A DNA stretch of 64,000 bases from Chromobacterium sp. IIBBL 290-4 (GTDB taxonomy: Bacteria > Pseudomonadota > Gammaproteobacteria > Burkholderiales > Chromobacteriaceae). How positions within the stretch are numbered: position 1 is the first letter of the stretch; every line of letters starts with the position of its first letter. The notes beneath the pieces were generated by a model. That model was not told the origin of the DNA. It saw only the letters and a list, made by a program, of their open reading frames with translations, and did no database searches. Below are positions 7,813 to 17,104 of the stretch, piece after piece. The stretch is taken from the NCBI RefSeq assembly GCF_024207115.1, contig NZ_CP100128.1, forward strand, positions 3,968,001 to 4,032,000, written 5' to 3'. The position numbers and the translations under genes were made by a program.

Positions 7813-8448
7813 ATGACTAGTCAACAATCCATGATTTACGCCTTGCTGGTCACAGTGCTATTTGCCGTCCTGGCATGGAAAACCAATATCTTGCGAGATC
7901 GAGGCCCGCTGTCGGCAGAACTGGAGGCGGGCAAGCAGACGTTCAGCCTGGCCAGAAGCCAGTTGCTGTGGTGGACTTGGGCTGTCGCCTTGGTGACAGG
8001 GTATTTGTTTATCGAAACCGGCAGTTTGCTGCCCATCAATAATGAAACCCTGGCCTTGCTGGGCGTCAGCGCCGGCACGACAGGCGCCGCCACATTGATC
8101 GACTTGCCCGACGCGCCGGCATCGGGCAGCGGAACCGCATTGCAGCCTTCGCGGGGCTGGTGGAGCGATATTCTGGGCGATGGGCAAGGCATTTCCATTC
8201 ACCGCCTGCAAGCCGTGCTGGCCAATGTCGGCATTGGCCTGGTGTTCATCATCCGCTCGCTGACCTCGCACGATCCGTATGCTTTTTATGTCATTGACGG
8301 CAATTGGGTCTGGTTGCTGGGGCTCAGCAGCACGCTGTATGCAGGCGTCAAATTCAAGGAATCCAATGTGCCGGCCCCGCCGGCGGCGCCCGCCAATGCC
8401 AACCAGCCTGCTGTCACTCCGCCGGGCAATCCGGTAGCGGCGCAGTAA
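7813..8448 (+). CDS. Membrane protein of unknown function
   Basis: 211 residues from the ATG at 7813, chosen because AAGGAG lies 6 bases upstream; longer frames have no such site. It has an N-terminal membrane helix (MIYALLVTVLFAVLAW), further helices around LWWTWAVALVTGYLFI, HRLQAVLANVGIGLVFII and WVWLLGLSSTLYAGV, and a Pro/Ala-rich cytoplasmic or periplasmic tail. No family was recognised. It is a single gene closed by a strong terminator. Confidence 0.65.
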   Translation: MTSQQSMIYALLVTVLFAVLAWKTNILRDRGPLSAELEAGKQTFSLARSQLLWWTWAVALVTGYLFIETGSLLPINNETLALLGVSAGTTGAATLIDLPDAPASGSGTALQPSRGWWSDILGDGQGISIHRLQAVLANVGIGLVFIIRSLTSHDPYAFYVIDGNWVWLLGLSSTLYAGVKFKESNVPAPPAAPANANQPAVTPPGNPVAAQ

Positions 8449-8469
8449 TCAGGCAAAACGCCCTCTGCA

Positions 8470-8504
8470 AACCGCCCGCCGATATTGAGCGGGCGGTTTT
8501 GTTT
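8470..8504 (+). terminator. Rho-independent terminator
   Basis: AACCGCCCGC (8470-8479) pairs with GCGGGCGGTT (8489-8498), followed by TTGTTT. The loop and right arm (GATATTGAGCGGGCG) resemble the terminator at 11678-11709. Confidence 0.85.
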
Positions 8505-8740
8505 GCCCAAGCCTGCCGTCGCTCGAAATGGCGCGGCGTCGGCAATTAGACTCGCCCCGCGCCGCATCCTTATCTATCAGCCTCCCAAATCTCCAAATCC
8601 AAAGTTCGTCCCGCCTTTTGCTCCGCCGATCAGATCCGCCATTCACCGACTGGCAGCCGCCGTTCGCCGAATATCACGCGACAGCTTGCGCAAACATGAT
8701 TATGTTGCAAGCATGTTGATGCGGCGAAAAGGAGCAGCGT

Positions 8741-9154
8741 ATGCATTGCAATCTGGACATGGCAGGCTACAGGGCGGGGCGTATGCGCCGGCGCTTGTTT
8801 TGGGGCGGCGTGCTGATCGCGGCTGGCGCGATCTTGTTGGCGCAAAAGTCAGGCTTGCTGGCGTGGCCGTCCTGGGCGGGCGATCTCGGCAGTTATGGCG
8901 TGTGGCACGTCGCGGCCATGCTGATCGCTTTGTCAGGCTTGTCGTATTTGGCCGGCGCCAGTCATTACGGCCATGCGCTCAAAGGCTTGGGGCGGCTGGC
9001 GCTGGGCGCGTGGATTTTCGTTTGCCTGCAGCATATTTGGGGATGGACATTCACCAATAGCTGGCCTGCTCTGCTGATCGCGTGGGGCGCGCTCACTCTG
9101 GCGCGCGGGGTGTGGCGCCATCATCTGCAATCCGAAACAAGGAATATGATATGA
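8741..9154 (+). CDS. Small membrane protein, first gene of the LiaF/LytTR operon
   Basis: 137 residues with about four membrane helices (LFWGGVLIAAGAILLAQ, WHVAAMLIALSGLSYLAG, LALGAWIFVCLQHIWGW, WPALLIAWGALTLARGV). The pattern resembles the LiaF transmembrane/DUF5668 module that is the N-terminal part of the next gene's product. AAAAGGAG upstream supports the start. Its TGA overlaps the ATG of the LiaF-like gene (ATGA), so the two are translationally coupled. Role unknown; probably part of a membrane sensor complex with the downstream proteins. Confidence 0.65.
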   Translation: MHCNLDMAGYRAGRMRRRLFWGGVLIAAGAILLAQKSGLLAWPSWAGDLGSYGVWHVAAMLIALSGLSYLAGASHYGHALKGLGRLALGAWIFVCLQHIWGWTFTNSWPALLIAWGALTLARGVWRHHLQSETRNMI

Positions 9155-9876
9155 GAACCCGCCGCGGCATGCGTCATTGGCACGACCAAGATTTCCGGCA
9201 GCCGCCCGCGAGGCGGATAGGCTTTGGCTTGTTCGTGATCGTCGTCGGCGTATTGATATTGCTGAACAATCTCAATGTGTTCAATGTCTTCGGCGCCTTG
9301 CAGTTCTGGCCGGTTTTTTTCATTCTGGTCGGCGCGATGCAATTCTTTCACCGAGGGCAGCCCTTCCAATATGTCTTCGGCGGCGGGCTGATGACGCTGG
9401 GTGGGCTGCTGATCCTGCGGCAGGCAGGGTACTTAAGCTTCAACCTGCATGACTGGTGGCCTGTGCTGCTGATTTTTGCCGGCGTGATGGTCATCATGCG
9501 CGGCTTTAGGCGCTCGCTCCCCGCATCCTGGTCCAACTCGGAGGAGCATGCAGTCGAGCTGAAAACCAATGTGATCATGGGTGGCGGCGTGGTGCGCAAC
9601 GACTCCCAGGAATTCAAAGGCGGCGAAGTCTCGGTGATCATGGGCGGCTTGAAGCTCGATCTGACCCAGGCTGTCATCCAGCAGGAGGCGGTGTTGAAGT
9701 TGGACGTGCTGCTGGGAGGGCTGGAAATTCTGGTGCCGCACGGCTGGTCGGTGAAACTTGAGGCCACATCGATTATGGGCGCGGTTGAGGACAAGACCGT
9801 GCCGGGGATGAGCGGCGGGCAATTGCTGATAGTGCGCGGCAATATCATTATGAGCGGCGTTGAGATCAGGAACTGA
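9151..9876 (+). CDS. LiaF-like cell-envelope stress protein
   Basis: 241 residues. After a charged start come about four membrane helices, followed by a C-terminal beta-rich domain (about residues 125-241) with repeated NVIMGGGVVR, SVIMGGLKLD, LDVLLGGLEI and NIIMSGVEI units, the hallmark of the LiaF C-terminal (cell wall-active antibiotics response) domain. LiaF proteins keep a cognate histidine kinase quiet until the envelope is stressed. The kinase and regulator genes follow directly (7-base gap), which makes regulation of that pair the likely role. The start is the ATG overlapping the previous stop. Confidence 0.75.
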   Translation: MRTRRGMRHWHDQDFRQPPARRIGFGLFVIVVGVLILLNNLNVFNVFGALQFWPVFFILVGAMQFFHRGQPFQYVFGGGLMTLGGLLILRQAGYLSFNLHDWWPVLLIFAGVMVIMRGFRRSLPASWSNSEEHAVELKTNVIMGGGVVRNDSQEFKGGEVSVIMGGLKLDLTQAVIQQEAVLKLDVLLGGLEILVPHGWSVKLEATSIMGAVEDKTVPGMSGGQLLIVRGNIIMSGVEIRN

Positions 9877-9882
9877 TCCGGC

Positions 9883-10926
9883 ATGCACCCCATCTTGTCC
9901 GACGCGCGTCGTTTGCCCTGGTACGCGGCCGCCTGGCTGGCGCTGGGCGCGCTGGCGGCCGCGCTGCTGCATGCAGCCGGCGTGGCGGATTGGGAGCGGG
10001 CGCTACTGTTTGCCTTGCCTCTGGCCGTGTTGTACGGTTTTATCGCGCCGTCGGCTTATTATCTGTGTCGAGCCCTGCCGCAGCAACGGCGCAGCTTCCC
10101 GCGCGTGTCGCTGGCCTTCGCCTGCTCGGCCTTGCTGAGCGCCAGCTTGTGGCTGGCAGCCTGTCTGGCTTGGAATAGCGTGGCCGAGGGCGGCTTGATC
10201 GCTCTGGCGCCCGGCGCGCGCGCGGCCTTGTTCGCCATTGGTTTCGGCCTGTATCTGATCTCCTTGCTGGCCCACGATGTGGTGATCGCTTTTGAGACGG
10301 TTCGGGAAGCGGCGCGGCAAGAGGCGCAATCCCGCCTATTGGCGCGCGAGGCCGAATTGGCCTTGCTGCGCCTTCAGATCAACCCGCACTTTTTGTTCAA
10401 CAGCCTCAATTCGATCAGCGCCTTGACCAGCCTGGATCCCGCGGCGGCGCGCGATATGGCGATCGAGTTGGCGGAGTTTTTCCGCGGCACGCTGGCGCTG
10501 GCCGAGCGCGGGCAAATCGCCTTGGCGGACGAAATCGCCCTGTGCCGGAATTTTCTGGCGATAGAGCAGCGCCGCTTCGGCAGCCAGCTAGGCTATCGCG
10601 TCGAGGCGGATGAGGCCGCGCTGGCATGCCTGCTGCCGCCCATGTTGTTGCAGCCCCTGGTGGAAAACGCGGTCAAGCATGGCATCCATGGCCTGGACGA
10701 AGGCGGCGTGGTCGCTATTGTCGCCCTCAAGCGAGAAGGCTGGCTGCACCTGGCGGTGGACAATCCGGTGGCGGCCGATCGACCCGCGCGCGCCGGCCAT
10801 GGCTTGGGGCTGAGAAATGTGCGCGAGCGCTTGAGCGCGCAATATGGCGAACGCGCGCGCCTTAGCTGGCGCTGCGCGGCGGGTCATTTTCGCGTGGAGT
10901 TGAACCTGCCGCAGGAGGATGCATGA
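9883..10926 (+). CDS. LytS/YehU-type sensor histidine kinase
   Basis: 347 residues: four N-terminal membrane helices (about 15-140), a short coiled linker, then the His_kinase domain with the phospho-acceptor motif LQINPHFLFNSLNSISAL (His within INPHF), an N-box PLVENAVKHGI and a G-box GHGLGLRNVRERL. The class partners with LytTR-type regulators, one of which is encoded next with an ATGA overlap. No periplasmic sensor domain is visible, so sensing probably occurs in the membrane or through the LiaF-like partner. Confidence 0.85.
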   Translation: MHPILSDARRLPWYAAAWLALGALAAALLHAAGVADWERALLFALPLAVLYGFIAPSAYYLCRALPQQRRSFPRVSLAFACSALLSASLWLAACLAWNSVAEGGLIALAPGARAALFAIGFGLYLISLLAHDVVIAFETVREAARQEAQSRLLAREAELALLRLQINPHFLFNSLNSISALTSLDPAAARDMAIELAEFFRGTLALAERGQIALADEIALCRNFLAIEQRRFGSQLGYRVEADEAALACLLPPMLLQPLVENAVKHGIHGLDEGGVVAIVALKREGWLHLAVDNPVAADRPARAGHGLGLRNVRERLSAQYGERARLSWRCAAGHFRVELNLPQEDA

Positions 10927-11645
10927 TTCGCGCCCTGATTGCCGATGACGAAGCGCTGGCGCGTCGCCTGATTGTTGAATACCTGCATGCGCATGGCGAT
11001 ATCAGCGTGGCGGCCGAATGCGATAATGGCCTGGAGGCCGCGCGCCTGATCGGCACGCTGCAGCCGGACTTGGTGTTTCTGGACATCCAGATGCCCAAGC
11101 TGACCGGTCTGGAGGTTTTGGAAGCCACCGGCCGCCGCCATGGCGTGGTGTTCACCACCGCCTACGATCAGCATGCGCTGCAGGCTTTCGATCTGCATGC
11201 GGTGGACTATCTGCTCAAGCCGTTTTCCCAGGCGCGCTTCGATGCGGCGCTGAAACGGGCACGCGCCTTGCTATCCGCGCCGCAAGCGGCCTTGGAGCCG
11301 CTCGTGACAGAGGCGGCGACGCGGCTGGAGCGCATCGTAATCCGCGATCGCGAGCAGATTCATATCGTTCCAGTGGAAAAGATCGACTACATCGAGGCGC
11401 AGGACGACTATGTTGCCATCCACGCCGAAGGGCGCAGCTATCTCAAGAACCAGCGCCTGTCCGAATTGGAGGAAAAGCTGGATCGCCGCGCTTTTTTGCG
11501 CGTGCATCGCTCCTATCTGATCAATCTGAGCTGCGTGCAGGCCATTGAGCGCAGCGGCAAGGACAACCATGTGGCGCGCCTGCGCGGCGGCGCATCGGTG
11601 CCTATCAGCCGCGCCGGTTATGAGCGGATTCGCGAAGCGATGTAG
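10923..11645 (+). CDS. LytTR-family response regulator
   Basis: 240 residues. The receiver domain has the acidic pair Asp8-Asp9 and phospho-acceptor Asp54 in LDIQMP. The C-terminal LytTR DNA-binding domain (from about residue 137, RIVIRDREQIHIVPVEKIDY) is complete. It overlaps the kinase gene by 4 bases and ends the operon before a bidirectional terminator. Targets are unknown; by family and neighbours, envelope functions are likely. Confidence 0.85.
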   Translation: MIRALIADDEALARRLIVEYLHAHGDISVAAECDNGLEAARLIGTLQPDLVFLDIQMPKLTGLEVLEATGRRHGVVFTTAYDQHALQAFDLHAVDYLLKPFSQARFDAALKRARALLSAPQAALEPLVTEAATRLERIVIRDREQIHIVPVEKIDYIEAQDDYVAIHAEGRSYLKNQRLSELEEKLDRRAFLRVHRSYLINLSCVQAIERSGKDNHVARLRGGASVPISRAGYERIREAM

Positions 11646-11677
11646 CCGCGCCCGCTTGTTTTCCCATCTGGAAATGA

Positions 11678-11709
11678 CAAACGCCCGCTCAATATTGAGC
11701 GGGCGTTTG
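11678..11709. terminator. Bidirectional terminator, perfect 32-base palindrome
   Basis: CAAACGCCCGCTCAAT and its exact complement ATTGAGCGGGCGTTTG meet with no loop between them. It separates the + strand LytTR operon from the convergent acetyltransferase gene and carries A/T ends suited to both directions. Confidence 0.8.
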
Positions 11710-11721
11710 ACGGGGAGAGGA

Positions 11722-12267
11722 TTATTTTTCCTCCGCGCCCGCAGGCACAAAATACATGCTCGGGCCATTGATGCCGGGCAGTTCCAGCATGCGGTCGTAT
11801 GTCATGCCCAGTTTTTCCAGCACGCGGATAGAGCCGTGATTATGCGGGGCGGTGATGCCGACGACGTAGGCTATGTCCAGCCACTCGCGCGCATGATCCA
11901 GGCAGGCTGCCGCGGCCTCGGAAGCATAGCCGCGGCCCCAGTGGCGCTCCAGGAAGGCGTAGCCGATATCGGGGTGGGGCAGGCTGTCGCGGCGAACCAG
12001 GCCGCAAATGCCCACCGGGATGGCGCCGTCGCGCAATTCCACCTTCATCAAGCCGAATCCGTGCTGGCGGTAACTGGCTTGCGGCCCTTTGCTGATGTAG
12101 TTGACTGCGCCGACGAGGTCGCGCACGTCTTTGTCGCCTATGTTGGCGATAAAGGAAGGCTCGTTCAGCAGCTCCAGGATGAATGGAGCGTCGTGTTCCC
12201 GCAGCGCTTGCAGGCGGAGACGTTCGGTATCGATGTCGCGCACGATGAATTCCAAATTGAGTGCCAT
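11722..12267 (-). CDS. GNAT-family N-acetyltransferase (RimJ/RimL type)
   Basis: 181 residues, usual for the family. It has the [16 protein letters not shown] start of the RimJ/RimL group, the acetyl-CoA-binding region around [25 protein letters not shown] (Q/RxxGxG/A loop as RGYASEA) and a C-terminal [12 protein letters not shown] segment. It transfers acetyl groups to a protein N-terminus or small amine; the substrate is not evident. Single gene, convergent with the LytTR operon and behind the sdaA terminator. Confidence 0.8.
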   Translation of the reverse strand: MALNLEFIVRDIDTERLRLQALREHDAPFILELLNEPSFIANIGDKDVRDLVGAVNYISKGPQASYRQHGFGLMKVELRDGAIPVGICGLVRRDSLPHPDIGYAFLERHWGRGYASEAAAACLDHAREWLDIAYVVGITAPHNHGSIRVLEKLGMTYDRMLELPGINGPSMYFVPAGAEEK

Positions 12268-12303
12268 TCCAGTTTGCCAGCCGGATGAAAATCCGGCCAG
12301 CGG

Positions 12304-12334
12304 AAAAACGGCCGCGCTTGCGGCGCGGCCGTTT
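12304..12334 (-). terminator. Terminator after sdaA
   Basis: A 12-bp perfect stem, AAACGGCCGCGC (12306-12317) with GCGCGGCCGTTT (12323-12334), loop TTGCG. Read on the minus strand it ends in a T5 tract (12308-12304). Confidence 0.75.
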
Positions 12335-12352
12335 GCTACGCAGAGCTGGCGA

Positions 12353-13753
12353 TCAGCACTCGACGATGTTGACCGGCACTTCGATCACATTGATGGCCAG
12401 GCCGCCGCGGGCGGTTTCCTTGTACTTGGTGCTCATGTCCATGCCGGTGTCGCGCATGGTCTTGATCACGCGGTCCAGCGACACGAAGTGCTGGCCGTCG
12501 CCGCGCAGCGCCATGCGCACGGCGTTGATGGCTTTCACCGACGCCATGGCGTTGCGCTCGATGCAAGGCACTTGCACCAGGCCGCCCACCGGGTCGCAGG
12601 TCAGGCCCAGATTGTGTTCCATGCCGATTTCCGCGGCGTTTTCCACTTGCTCCGGCGTGCCGCCCATCACTTCGCACAAGGCACCGGCGGCCATCGAACA
12701 AGCCGAGCCCACTTCGCCCTGGCAGCCGACCTCGGCGCCGGAGATGGAAGCGTTCAGCTTGAACAGGATGCCGATGGCGCCAGCGGTCAGCAGGAAGCGG
12801 ACGATGCCGTCGTCGTTGGCGCCCGGCACGAAACGGGCATAGTAATGCATCACCGCCGGGATGATGCCGGCAGCGCCGTTGGTCGGGGCGGTCACCACGC
12901 GGCCGCCGGCGGCGTTTTCCTCATTCACAGCCAGCGCGTACAGGTTGACCCAGTCCATCACCGTCAGCGGGTCGCGCATCGCGGCTTCCGGCGACGCCAG
13001 CAGCTTCTTGTGCATGTCGGCGGCGCGGCGCTTCACCTTCATGCCGCCCGGCAGAATGCCTTCGCGCTCGCAGCCGCGCTTGACGCAAGCTTGCATCACG
13101 CTCCAGATATTGAGCAGGCCGGCGCGGACTTCTTCTTCGCTGCGCCAGGACAGCTCGTTTTCCAGCATGATCTGGCTGATGCTCTTGCCGTGGCGCTGGC
13201 ACAGCGCCAGCAGCTCGGCCGCGCTCTTGAAGGGGTGCTTCAGCTCGGTCACGCCAGGCGGGACGAAGCCGGCGTCTACGGCTGCCTCGTCCACCACGAA
13301 ACCGCCGCCCACAGAGTAATAGGCGCGCTTGGACAGGCTGTTCCCCGCGGCGTCGAAGGCCTCAAAGATCATGCCATTGGGGTGGTAGGGCAGGGTTTTC
13401 TTCTTGTGCAGGACCAGGTGCTCGGCTTCGATGAAGTCGATCTCATGTTTGCCCAGCAGCTTCAGTTTGCGCTGTTCGCGGATGGCGGCCAGCATGCCGT
13501 CCACGGCATCGGTATCGACCAGATCCGGCTGCTCGCCTTGCAGGCCCAGCAGCACGGCCACATCGGTGCCGTGGCCTTTGCCGGTGGCGCCGAGCGAGCC
13601 GAACATTTCCGCGCTCACGCGGACGGCGTCGTTCAGCTGGCCGTCTTTTTCCAGGCGGGCGATGAATTGTCGGGCGGCGCGCATCGGGCCCACGGTGTGG
13701 GAGCTCGAGGGGCCGATGCCGATCTTGAACAGGTCGAAAACACTGATTGCCAT
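12353..13753 (-). CDS. sdaA: L-serine ammonia-lyase, iron-sulfur type
   Basis: 466 residues from the ATG at 13753 ([20 protein letters not shown]); an upstream in-frame ATG would add 18 residues without homology. The enzyme deaminates L-serine to pyruvate and ammonia in the cytoplasm. The N-terminal domain has the [13 protein letters not shown] signature and the C-terminal catalytic domain carries the cysteines for the [4Fe-4S] cluster ([30 protein letters not shown]). It is a single-chain type like E. coli SdaA and stands alone. Full length and confidently recognised. Confidence 0.95.
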   Translation of the reverse strand: MAISVFDLFKIGIGPSSSHTVGPMRAARQFIARLEKDGQLNDAVRVSAEMFGSLGATGKGHGTDVAVLLGLQGEQPDLVDTDAVDGMLAAIREQRKLKLLGKHEIDFIEAEHLVLHKKKTLPYHPNGMIFEAFDAAGNSLSKRAYYSVGGGFVVDEAAVDAGFVPPGVTELKHPFKSAAELLALCQRHGKSISQIMLENELSWRSEEEVRAGLLNIWSVMQACVKRGCEREGILPGGMKVKRRAADMHKKLLASPEAAMRDPLTVMDWVNLYALAVNEENAAGGRVVTAPTNGAAGIIPAVMHYYARFVPGANDDGIVRFLLTAGAIGILFKLNASISGAEVGCQGEVGSACSMAAGALCEVMGGTPEQVENAAEIGMEHNLGLTCDPVGGLVQVPCIERNAMASVKAINAVRMALRGDGQHFVSLDRVIKTMRDTGMDMSTKYKETARGGLAINVIEVPVNIVEC

Positions 13754-14026
13754 GGTACGCTTCTCTAAGGGAAAGTCCCGGCTCTGGGCCGGGTTGTTGT
13801 CGGGCACCGTTTACGGTGTCGCTTATCTTGATCTGTATTGTAACGGATGAGGGCGAGGGTGCGTGCGATTGGGCCCGTCGCGGCCAGCTCGGGCCAGGCG
13901 ACGGCGAATCCGCAACCGGAGCTAAGATTAACGCAGAGCGCAAACCCGCGCCACCCTGTCGGAAACAGGGTTGTGGATGGCATATGCGCTTGTTTTGAAA
14001 AGGCCGGCCCGAGGTGGAATCAAGCG

Positions 14027-14170
14027 TCATGGCCTCCAATCCATATAGCTTTCGTCTTGCCTGAAACCTGCTGATTGATAGAGTCCCAAACCATCGGGAA
14101 GGGCGTGTAGCCAGACTTTGCCGCAGCCTATTTCGCGCGCATGCGCCATGGCCGCGTCCAGAATGGCGCA
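14027..14170 (-). pseudogene. GNAT acetyltransferase fragment (C-terminal end only)
   Basis: The minus strand encodes ILDAAMAHAREIGCGKVW ... LYQSAGFRQDES before a stop, the typical last third of a GNAT enzyme, but the frame is closed upstream by TGA at 14173-14171 and no start exists. It is probably a decayed acetyltransferase gene. The rest of the 13754-14280 gap holds no convincing gene. Confidence 0.5.
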
Positions 14171-14280
14171 TCAGCCAGTCGCTGCCGCCGCGAACGCGGC
14201 ACAGTTGGAAAATCGCGCATGCCAACAGAATGATTGGGCGGTAGAATGTTTCATTTCGTTTACATTGCAAGCCGCCAGCC

Positions 14281-15495
14281 ATGCCGCCTCCCATCAGCGA
14301 TGTCATGCCGCAACAAGACATAGTCGATCCGCCCAAACGCCGTCGCGCCTTGCTGGCGGCCAGCGCCGCCCATGCCGTCCATGATGGCTTGACCGATCTG
14401 GTGTACGTGCTGCTGCCTGTCTGGCAGGCGCAATTCGCCATCAGCTACGCCGTGGTGGGCCTGCTGCGCGGCGCCTATGCCGGCATGATGGCGGGTTTTC
14501 AGCTTTTGGCCGGCCGATTGTCGCGCCGCTTTGGCCGCAAGCGGATGCTGATCGGAGGCACCTCTTTGGCGGGCTTGGCCTATTTGCTGGCAGGACAGGC
14601 CGGCGGCCTGGCGGTGTTGATCGCGGCCTTGATGCTGGGCGGCCTTGGCGCCAGCACTCAGCATCCGCTGGCGTCGTCGCTGGTGGCGGATAGCCATGCG
14701 GCCGGCGAAGCCAAGCAGGCGCTGGCGCAATACAACTTTGCCGGCGACATCGGCAAAATGCTGATCCCGGCCGCAGTTGGCCTGTCTTTGTCTGTGGTGG
14801 GCTGGCGCGTCAGCGTCAGCCTGGCCGGGGCGATGGGGCTGATGGCGGCTGCGCTTTTGTGGCGTTTGGTTCCCGAACAACTGAATGCGCCAGCGCAATC
14901 GAAAGGCGCAAGCAAGACGCAGGCCGGCTCGGGCTCGGCAAGCGGCCTGCGCGCCTTATTGGCGACCGGCGTCATCGACAGCGCCGTGCGCATGGGTTTT
15001 CTCACCTTTCTGCCTTTTATTCTTAAAGCCAAAGGCGCGGGGTCGGCCGGCATCGGGCTGGCTTTGTCGCTGCTGTTCGTCGGCGGCGCTTTCGGCAAGC
15101 TGTTCTGCGGTTATCTGGGCTCGCGTTTCGGCATGATGAAAACCGTCTGGGCAACGGAAAGCCTGACCTCGCTGATGATCGGCTTGACGCTGGCTTTGCC
15201 CCTGGGCGGAGCGCTGGCGGCGCTGCCGCTGCTGGGTTTGGCTTTGAACGGCACATCCTCGGTGCTATATGGCGCGGTGGCGGACTTGGCCGCGCCGGGC
15301 CGTCGCGAACAGGCTTTCGCCCTGTTTTACACCGGCACCATAGGCGGCGGCGCTTTGTCTCCGGTATTGTTCGGCCGCCTGGGCGATGCGTTCGGCGTGC
15401 CGGCGGCGGCGCTGGCGCTGGCCGTCATCTTGCTGCTGACCTTGCCTTTGTCGTGGCGAGTGCGGCAGGGGATGGCAGCTGCCGGCAGCGTTTAG
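14281..15495 (+). CDS. MFS transporter, fosmidomycin-resistance-like
   Basis: 404 residues with 12 predicted helices. The first helix region (ASAAHAVHDGLTDLVYVLLPVW) with the His-Asp pair, and the GRLSRRFGRKRML loop after helix 2, resemble the fosmidomycin resistance protein Fsr and related efflux permeases. Probably exports a small drug or metabolite. The start is uncertain: an alternative ATG lies at 14305 and neither has a clear ribosome-binding site. Single gene, convergent with the hydrolase gene 45 bases downstream. Confidence 0.75.
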   Translation: MPPPISDVMPQQDIVDPPKRRRALLAASAAHAVHDGLTDLVYVLLPVWQAQFAISYAVVGLLRGAYAGMMAGFQLLAGRLSRRFGRKRMLIGGTSLAGLAYLLAGQAGGLAVLIAALMLGGLGASTQHPLASSLVADSHAAGEAKQALAQYNFAGDIGKMLIPAAVGLSLSVVGWRVSVSLAGAMGLMAAALLWRLVPEQLNAPAQSKGASKTQAGSGSASGLRALLATGVIDSAVRMGFLTFLPFILKAKGAGSAGIGLALSLLFVGGAFGKLFCGYLGSRFGMMKTVWATESLTSLMIGLTLALPLGGALAALPLLGLALNGTSSVLYGAVADLAAPGRREQAFALFYTGTIGGGALSPVLFGRLGDAFGVPAAALALAVILLLTLPLSWRVRQGMAAAGSV

Positions 15496-15540
15496 AAGCG
15501 CGGCGCAAGCGCTATGGATCCTCGCGCGGATTGACGCCGA

Positions 15541-16530
15541 TCAGGCATAGGCGGAAGACAAACGCGGGGATGTCAAAGCGCGCAAGAAATCGCTTGCGCC
15601 GTCGCGCAATTGGCTGATGCCGGGTTCCTCGAATGGAAAGTGGCCGCAGTTCTCCAGCAGCAGCAATTGTTTGGGGCCGCGGAGGCGGTCGAAGAACGGT
15701 TGGCTGGCTTCCAGCGTGGTCCAACGGTCGGCGGCCGGGTGAGCCAATAGAACGGGACAGCGATCGAATTGTTCGGGCTCGATGGCGGGTTTGACATCGA
15801 ATAGCGAACGCATGAAGCCTATCGGCACGGTATTGCCGCCGCCGAGCGAGTCCCGCAGAAACACCGCGGCGGCCTGAGGCGAGTTGGCGATCGCCGCCAT
15901 ATTGGAAACCCACTTGATGGGCAGCCGCAGGGAGCCGCACAGCCCATCCAGCCAAGGCAGCGCGCGCGGAGCAAGCGCACCTAGCAGCGGATGCCGGGCA
16001 AACTGCCGCCGCACGATGGGCAGCCGCGGGTCGGCCAGGGTGGTGGCGATGATGCCGGCAACCGGAGCGCCGCAGGCGGCGGCCAGATAAACCAGGTAGC
16101 CGCCCAGGCTGCAACCGAACAATACGACGGGGCGAGCCGTGGCGTTTTTCTGTGCCATGGCGAGATCCTTGACGCAGTCCACCCACTGATCCATGCGAAC
16201 CCGTTCCGCCGGCGCGCGACTCAAGCCGTAACCCGGCAGGTCCGGCGCGATCACCTCATAGCCCTGCGCATGCAGCAGTTGCGCGTAGGGCGCGAACAGC
16301 CTCCCATAGCCGCCTGCGCCGTGCAGAATGATCACGGTCAACGGCGCGTCAGGCGCGGAGAACCTATCCAGATGGATGTCCGCGTCGCGCCAGCGCCACC
16401 ATGTTTCCTGCGGCGCGGCATCCGGCATGGCTTGCAGCCAGTCGGGCAGAAAGCGTCGATACCTTCGCCAATATGTCAGGTCTTGATAGCGCGTCATCGT
16501 GCTGGGCTGGCTTGTGTGAGTTAGTGGCAT
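15541..16530 (-). CDS. Alpha/beta hydrolase
   Basis: 329 residues. The oxyanion loop is VIILHGAGGYGR, the nucleophile elbow is GCSLGG (Ser), the likely acid is the Asp of HPAADRWTTL and the catalytic His is in ENCGHFPFEEPG, so the triad is complete. It belongs to the general alpha/beta hydrolase fold 1 group; esterase, lipase or C-C hydrolase action cannot be told apart. A shorter start at 16494 (MTRYQDLTYW) is equally possible. It lies 18 bases from the end of the YbaK-family gene and may share its transcript. Confidence 0.8.
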   Translation of the reverse strand: MPLTHTSQPSTMTRYQDLTYWRRYRRFLPDWLQAMPDAAPQETWWRWRDADIHLDRFSAPDAPLTVIILHGAGGYGRLFAPYAQLLHAQGYEVIAPDLPGYGLSRAPAERVRMDQWVDCVKDLAMAQKNATARPVVLFGCSLGGYLVYLAAACGAPVAGIIATTLADPRLPIVRRQFARHPLLGALAPRALPWLDGLCGSLRLPIKWVSNMAAIANSPQAAAVFLRDSLGGGNTVPIGFMRSLFDVKPAIEPEQFDRCPVLLAHPAADRWTTLEASQPFFDRLRGPKQLLLLENCGHFPFEEPGISQLRDGASDFLRALTSPRLSSAYA

Positions 16531-16548
16531 CGCGGCTTGGCGCAGAGA

Positions 16549-17049
16549 TTATGGTTGATTCTTCCGCGGCACCGCCAGGATGGAGGGCGAGTGGCCACTG
16601 TGGATCAGCAGGCGTTCCAAATCGGCCACCGAGACGCTGAGCGTGGCGGTATTGACCAGCGGATGGCACAGGATGGCCTCGTTCGCCCATAGCGTTTCGT
16701 CAACCACAACATGAACCGCGCGTTCGGCATCGTGGAAGGCGCCCAGCAAGGTAACCGATCCCGGCTCCAATCCCAGGTATTTCTTCAGCCGCTCCGGCGA
16801 AGCGAAACGCAAACCCTTGGCCCCCAGCGTTTCGCCCAGCGCCTTGATGTCCACGCTGGCGCTTGCCGGCACCGCCACCAGGAAGTGGCGGCGGCCCTTG
16901 GCATCGCACAAAAACAGGTTTTTGCATTCCGCGCCCGGCAAGTAGGGTATCAAGCGCGTCGCTTCTTCGCAGGTGTAAGCCGGGGGGTGTTCTACGCGCT
17001 GATAGGCGATGCCTTGTTCATCCAATAAACGGTAAAGCGCTTGCTCCAT
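16549..17049 (-). CDS. YbaK/ProX-type aminoacyl-tRNA deacylase
   Basis: 166 residues from the ATG at 17049, chosen for the GGGG sequence upstream. It matches the prolyl-tRNA editing (ProX/PrdX) family: Y-x-R-V-E-H-P-P-A-Y near the start, the conserved lysine in ECKNLFLCD, and the GAFHDAERAVHVVVDETL segment. Members hydrolyse mischarged tRNA (for example Ala-tRNA-Pro) in trans. A second, different YbaK-family gene lies at 31455-31859. Confidence 0.8.
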   Translation of the reverse strand: MEQALYRLLDEQGIAYQRVEHPPAYTCEEATRLIPYLPGAECKNLFLCDAKGRRHFLVAVPASASVDIKALGETLGAKGLRFASPERLKKYLGLEPGSVTLLGAFHDAERAVHVVVDETLWANEAILCHPLVNTATLSVSVADLERLLIHSGHSPSILAVPRKNQP

Positions 17050-17104
17050 GATCAACCCCATTGGCATGGCAAAGCGTCAACATACCATGCGCTTGCGCGC
17101 CGCG

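Noticed and set aside
12101..13768. A 555-codon open frame antisense to sdaA
   Set aside because: It is a shadow frame with His/Gln/Ala-rich composition typical of the antisense of GC-rich genes; sdaA is unambiguous.
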